Shown one piece after another: positions 8,312 through 11,046 of a DNA stretch of 11,046 nucleotides (the stretch's first letter is position 1; each line of letters starts with the position of its first letter). The notes under the pieces were generated by a model. That model made no database searches. It worked only from the letters and a program-made list of their open reading frames with translations, and was not told the origin of the DNA. Source of the DNA: Collybiopsis luxurians FD-317 M1 (taxonomy: Eukaryota; Basidiomycota; Agaricomycetes; Agaricales; Omphalotaceae); NCBI GenBank assembly GCA_000827265.1, contig KN834972.1:1-11046 (forward strand), in the 5' to 3' direction. The position numbers and the translations under genes are program-made.

Positions 8312-10301
8312 ATGAATGCCGCATTCCAGTTTATTGGAGAAAAAGCACGAGAAGTTCACATTATGAACCCGACTCAACTCGCCGAGCAACTAGTTTGGAA
8401 ACCAGGAGAAGAGAGAGTGAGTTTAGAGTTCTCGGAAACAGCTGACAGTATCCTTAACTTTATTCTGTAGTCTCTCGGCCTGAAAGAACACGGCCGACAA
8501 CTATTATACCATGGCTGCTTGCGTACTAAATATCACAGCCAGCTTCAGTTATTCTTATTGGATCACGTTCTTCTCTTCACACAAATTATCAAAATCAAGT
8601 CCAAGAATCAAGCGAAGTACAAGGTGTATCGAACGGTAGGAAACTTATTTCTCAGTTATTCATTATTCTTAAAGTCTCTTCTCGATGTCAGCCGATTCCA
8701 TTAGAAATTCTACAGGTTACTTCCTCTGAAGACGCGAGAAGCACTCAGCGAAGTCGTAAGGCTCAGTGTTCACATGTTCTAGTCAGGAGAACGCTAGGTT
8801 TTCCGACCTGGGCCGTAGAGTCATCATCAAATACAAAGGCTTCGGGCAAATTCTGGATCAACTTTGTTAGACTTGGGCGCAATCCCTTCAACTTAATGCT
8901 CTGGGCAAACACAGATTTTGAGCAGAAGGAATGGTTGAACATCATCCATGAGCAGCAAGAGGTCATTCGCACTCAAAGCGTGATTTTTGAGCCCATAGTT
9001 TTTGGCGAAGGATCACAGAAGCTCAAAGTCAACTGTGCTGCCTTTTTTGGTACAGTTCCTTTAACTATAGTATTTTCATGGTAAGACCTACCTTCTTTAC
9101 TGTAGATAAAGGAAAGGGAGTTGCATATGGGACAGATGATGGTATCTACTTCCAAAAAGCAAACAAGGAAGACCCTGTAAAGATTCTAGCACTATCAAAA
9201 GTGACACGAATAGACATTCTGGAGGATTATCAGCTCCTAATTGTTCAATCGAGTATGCAAACTAGGCATTATCTTTGCAACTTCCGAGTTCTGATATTGA
9301 TACCATCTATTAGAACATCAAGTCCTGTCTTTTCCCTGGGAGAAACTCGGGCCCGGGGCAGCACATTCTCTAGCTGGGGCGGAGAGTGGTAAACGCCACG
9401 GGCATCAAATTGGATTTTACAGCGTTGGAAAATGCCTCGGACGAACTCTGGTGATGCTCGTGAAATTAGGCACACGTTCAAGCACTATCAAAGTGCTGGA
9501 GCCTCGCATTGAAAGGCAAATAGGCAGAATAGATTCCTCATTGGTATTGACAACTTTTCATGAATTTTATGTATGGCACTCTATTCTTCAATATGTTCAA
9601 ATCAATGGCAAGCTCGATCCTGACCGTCAATACCTCATTCTTCATAGATTCCAATAGAAGTTACATCAGTCTACTACCTGAAGACAAGAATGTGTTTAGG
9701 TAGCTCACAAGGCTTCCAAATTATTGATTTGGAAACTCTCGATTGGCAGGGACTTTTGGATCCCATAGATGATTCACTTCAATTTTTATCAAAGCAAGAC
9801 GGTGGAAAGGCGATAACTATGTACGCCATTGAAGATGATTTATTATTATGCTACAATGGTCAGATAATTGAAACTCGTACTGTATCACTGCTGATGTCAC
9901 ATACCGTAAACAGATGTCGGTATATGGGTGGATAAAGCTGGTCGACGGCTAATTAGCAGGGATTTCACGATGCACTGGGAAGGTGTGCCGACCGAATTTG
10001 GTAAGGTTGTTCCATCCTTGGTCAATCACGGGTCTATAATGTTCTCTTTCGCCAAGTGTTATATAATCCATTTCTTCTAGCATTTGAGCCGTCTTTTGTG
10101 GAAATCTGGAATATCTACACAGGGAACTTGATGCAAGTCATACAAATTTCAAACCCTAGGCCGCTTTGTGCTGGAGCTTCTTTGTCAGTTGCGGAAGCTT
10201 CAGCCAGTGTGGAAGGGAGAAAACAGGATGATATGTTGGTAATGATTTCCTCTGAAAATGGGATCTTTGGCCTACGCAATGTTTTGCTGGATTTGCTTTG
10301 A
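8312..10301 (+). CDS. PH-CNH domain protein, Rom2-type Rho GEF paralogue lacking the DH domain
   Basis: Eight exons, 8312-8416, 8471-8635, 8692-9049, 9106-9252, 9314-9570, 9648-9858, 9914-10000 and 10057-10301 (TGA), join in frame to 524 residues. The seven introns are 54-77 bp with GT...AG ends. Residues 1-35 resemble the linker after a Rho GEF DH domain (QLAEQLVWKPGEE). Residues about 45-195 are a split PH domain (LQLFLLDHVLLFT, KYKVYRTPIPLEIL, LMLWANTDFEQKEW). Residues about 205-510 form a CNH (citron homology) domain (VAYGTDDGIYF, ILEDYQLLIVQS, STIKVLEP, DLETLDWQGLLDP, HWEGVPTEF, PFLLAFEPSFVEI). In full-length fungal Rho GEFs the DH domain loads GTP on Rho1 in cell-wall integrity signalling, while PH and CNH bind lipids and partners. 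This protein cannot be a GEF as written. It may be a regulator or decoy at the membrane, or a derived paralogue. The unbroken frame argues against a pseudogene. Confidence 0.88.
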
Positions 10302-10345
10302 TTATAACCTCATCTTATTAGATCGAATAGGCGTCATACCAAATT

Positions 10346-10385
10346 AGGTTAATTCTAATAAGTAATTAATTAAGAATAATTACCT
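10346..10385. repeat. AT-rich imperfect palindrome 3' of the PH-CNH gene
   Basis: AGGTTAATTCT (10346-10356) faces AGAATAATTACCT (10373-10385), whose reverse complement differs by a 2-nt indel. Between them lies the palindrome TAATTAATTA. It begins 45 bp after the stop codon, so it could lie in the 3' UTR or near the polyadenylation region, or be a small element remnant. Confidence 0.4.
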
Positions 10386-10556
10386 CATTTTCCAACCTGA
10401 ACCCATAACTAAGTCGAGTAGTACCGCTCCTTCCTGACCCTGGTCCTGGCCCATGAGATCCTTGAGCATTGGATGTAGTGATCTGTTCCTAAGTGAAAGC
10501 AGTTCCTCTATGCTGCAGCTTGCCACGGTGCCGCCGCGATTGTTTACCAGTGGCAT
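10380..10556 (-). other. Small unassigned open frame, 58 codons
   Basis: A minus-strand frame from the ATG at 10556 contains IEELLSLRNRSLHPML and ends soon after GSGWKMR at 10380. It is less AT-rich than its surroundings and reads like ordinary protein, but I do not recognise a family. The last codons overlap a possible GTAATT donor, so it could be one exon of a larger or broken gene running towards the PH-CNH gene. No joining exon was found. Confidence 0.2.
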
Positions 10557-10860
10557 TGCTATGATATGCAACCAGTGATCGAAGCCGCGACAAGAACTAA
10601 AAATTGGCGCTCAGGCGAAGTGGCCTATGGATCAAGTGGTATGCCGTCCAAACAGGTGCTGCCTGTCACAAAAAGTGATCCTGCAGAGACATTATTTAGA
10701 TCCCACCGGTGGGCTAATTTAAACGCAGCCAATACTACCGTATATAATAGAATAGATTCATTCCCAATAGCAAAAGAGTCAATTACAATCTCGCTGCATT
10801 TTTGATCAGTACAGTGACCGACCCCCGGCTGCTTCATGTTGGTAGCACGACTTTGCCGAG

Positions 10861-11003
10861 GAACATATATGCGGTGCGTCAGTACCTGCCGGGCAGCATT
10901 GTTTCTGAAGCGCCACGGTAGAGTCATTCTATGGGACCGCAAGGCAATAATTTAGGTATTCAGCTACTGCTATCCGCATTCCGTATCTGCAGAACATATA
11001 TGC
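10861..11003. repeat. 12-bp direct repeat GAACATATATGC
   Basis: GAACATATATGC occurs at 10861-10872 and 10992-11003, 131 bp apart, each holding the 8-bp palindrome CATATATG. The repeats could flank an insertion, but the DNA between them has no recognised element ends, and a chance match is possible. Confidence 0.3.
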
Positions 11004-11046
11004 AATAAGCCAACTTCGAGTCCCTGAAATTATGCCCTACTGGGCC

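Larger units (their letters stand above)
10302..11046. other. 3' intergenic region without a convincing gene
   Basis: Downstream of the PH-CNH stop the sequence holds an AT-rich imperfect palindrome, a 12-bp direct repeat and a small minus-strand frame, all listed separately. No exon chain or recognised family is seen on either strand. The window ends before any further gene can be identified. Confidence 0.45.

Noticed and set aside
9253..9400. Apparent frame breaks and stops in the middle of the CNH region, suggesting a pseudogene.
   Set aside because: A 61-bp GT...AG intron at 9253-9313 restores the frame, and the following exon reads HQVLSFPWEKLG on to KCLGRTLV without a stop, so the gene is intact.
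9571..9657. The reading frame running past 9570 to a TAG at 9657.
   Set aside because: Family resemblance (FHEFY followed by IPIEV) shows a 77-bp intron at 9571-9647; the run-on is intron sequence.
10625..10942. A 105-codon minus-strand frame near the right edge.
   Set aside because: Composition and content show no recognised domain, and it lacks a convincing promoter or continuation.

Overview
The window looks like nuclear DNA of a filamentous basidiomycete, most likely a mushroom-forming Agaricomycete. Genes are split by many short introns (about 49-142 bp, GT...AG, often with a CTGAC/CTGAT/CTAA-like branch point), intergenic DNA is AT-rich, and one gene has the hallmarks of the DUF6533 membrane-protein family, which I know mainly from Agaricomycotina. 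No bacterial, phage or CRISPR features are visible. All exon models were built by hand from splice signals and family resemblance.

Layout. 1-2100 has no convincing gene. It holds a decayed tandem repeat with a 51-bp period at the left edge, a GC-rich inverted-repeat cluster, a cluster of AAGTTACTT/AAGTAACTT inverted motifs, a promoter-like stretch leading into only a 33-codon frame, and one copy of a dispersed repeat of about 95 bp. 2102-3761 (minus) is a multi-exon DUF6533 membrane-protein gene. 3762-6379 is gene-poor; it contains a second copy of the dispersed repeat and a 58-nt tRNA-like sequence (6020-6077) with near-consensus Pol III A and B boxes, a T-run terminator and no room for an anticodon arm. 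6380-7716 (minus) is a complete five-exon gene for a zinc-free medium-chain reductase of the quinone reductase/trans-enoyl reductase type. 7717-8311 is the shared promoter region of two divergent genes. 8312-10301 (plus) is a complete eight-exon gene for a 524-residue protein with the PH and CNH (citron homology) domains of a fungal Rom1/Rom2-type Rho GEF, but without the catalytic DH (RhoGEF) domain. 10302-11046 has no convincing gene, only AT-rich palindromes, a short direct repeat and a small minus-strand frame.

The three protein genes do not form an obvious pathway. The reductase and the PH-CNH gene share a 595-bp intergenic promoter region and could be co-regulated, but nothing proves it. 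The most notable items are the intact DH-less Rho-GEF-like gene and the anticodon-arm-less tRNA-like element.
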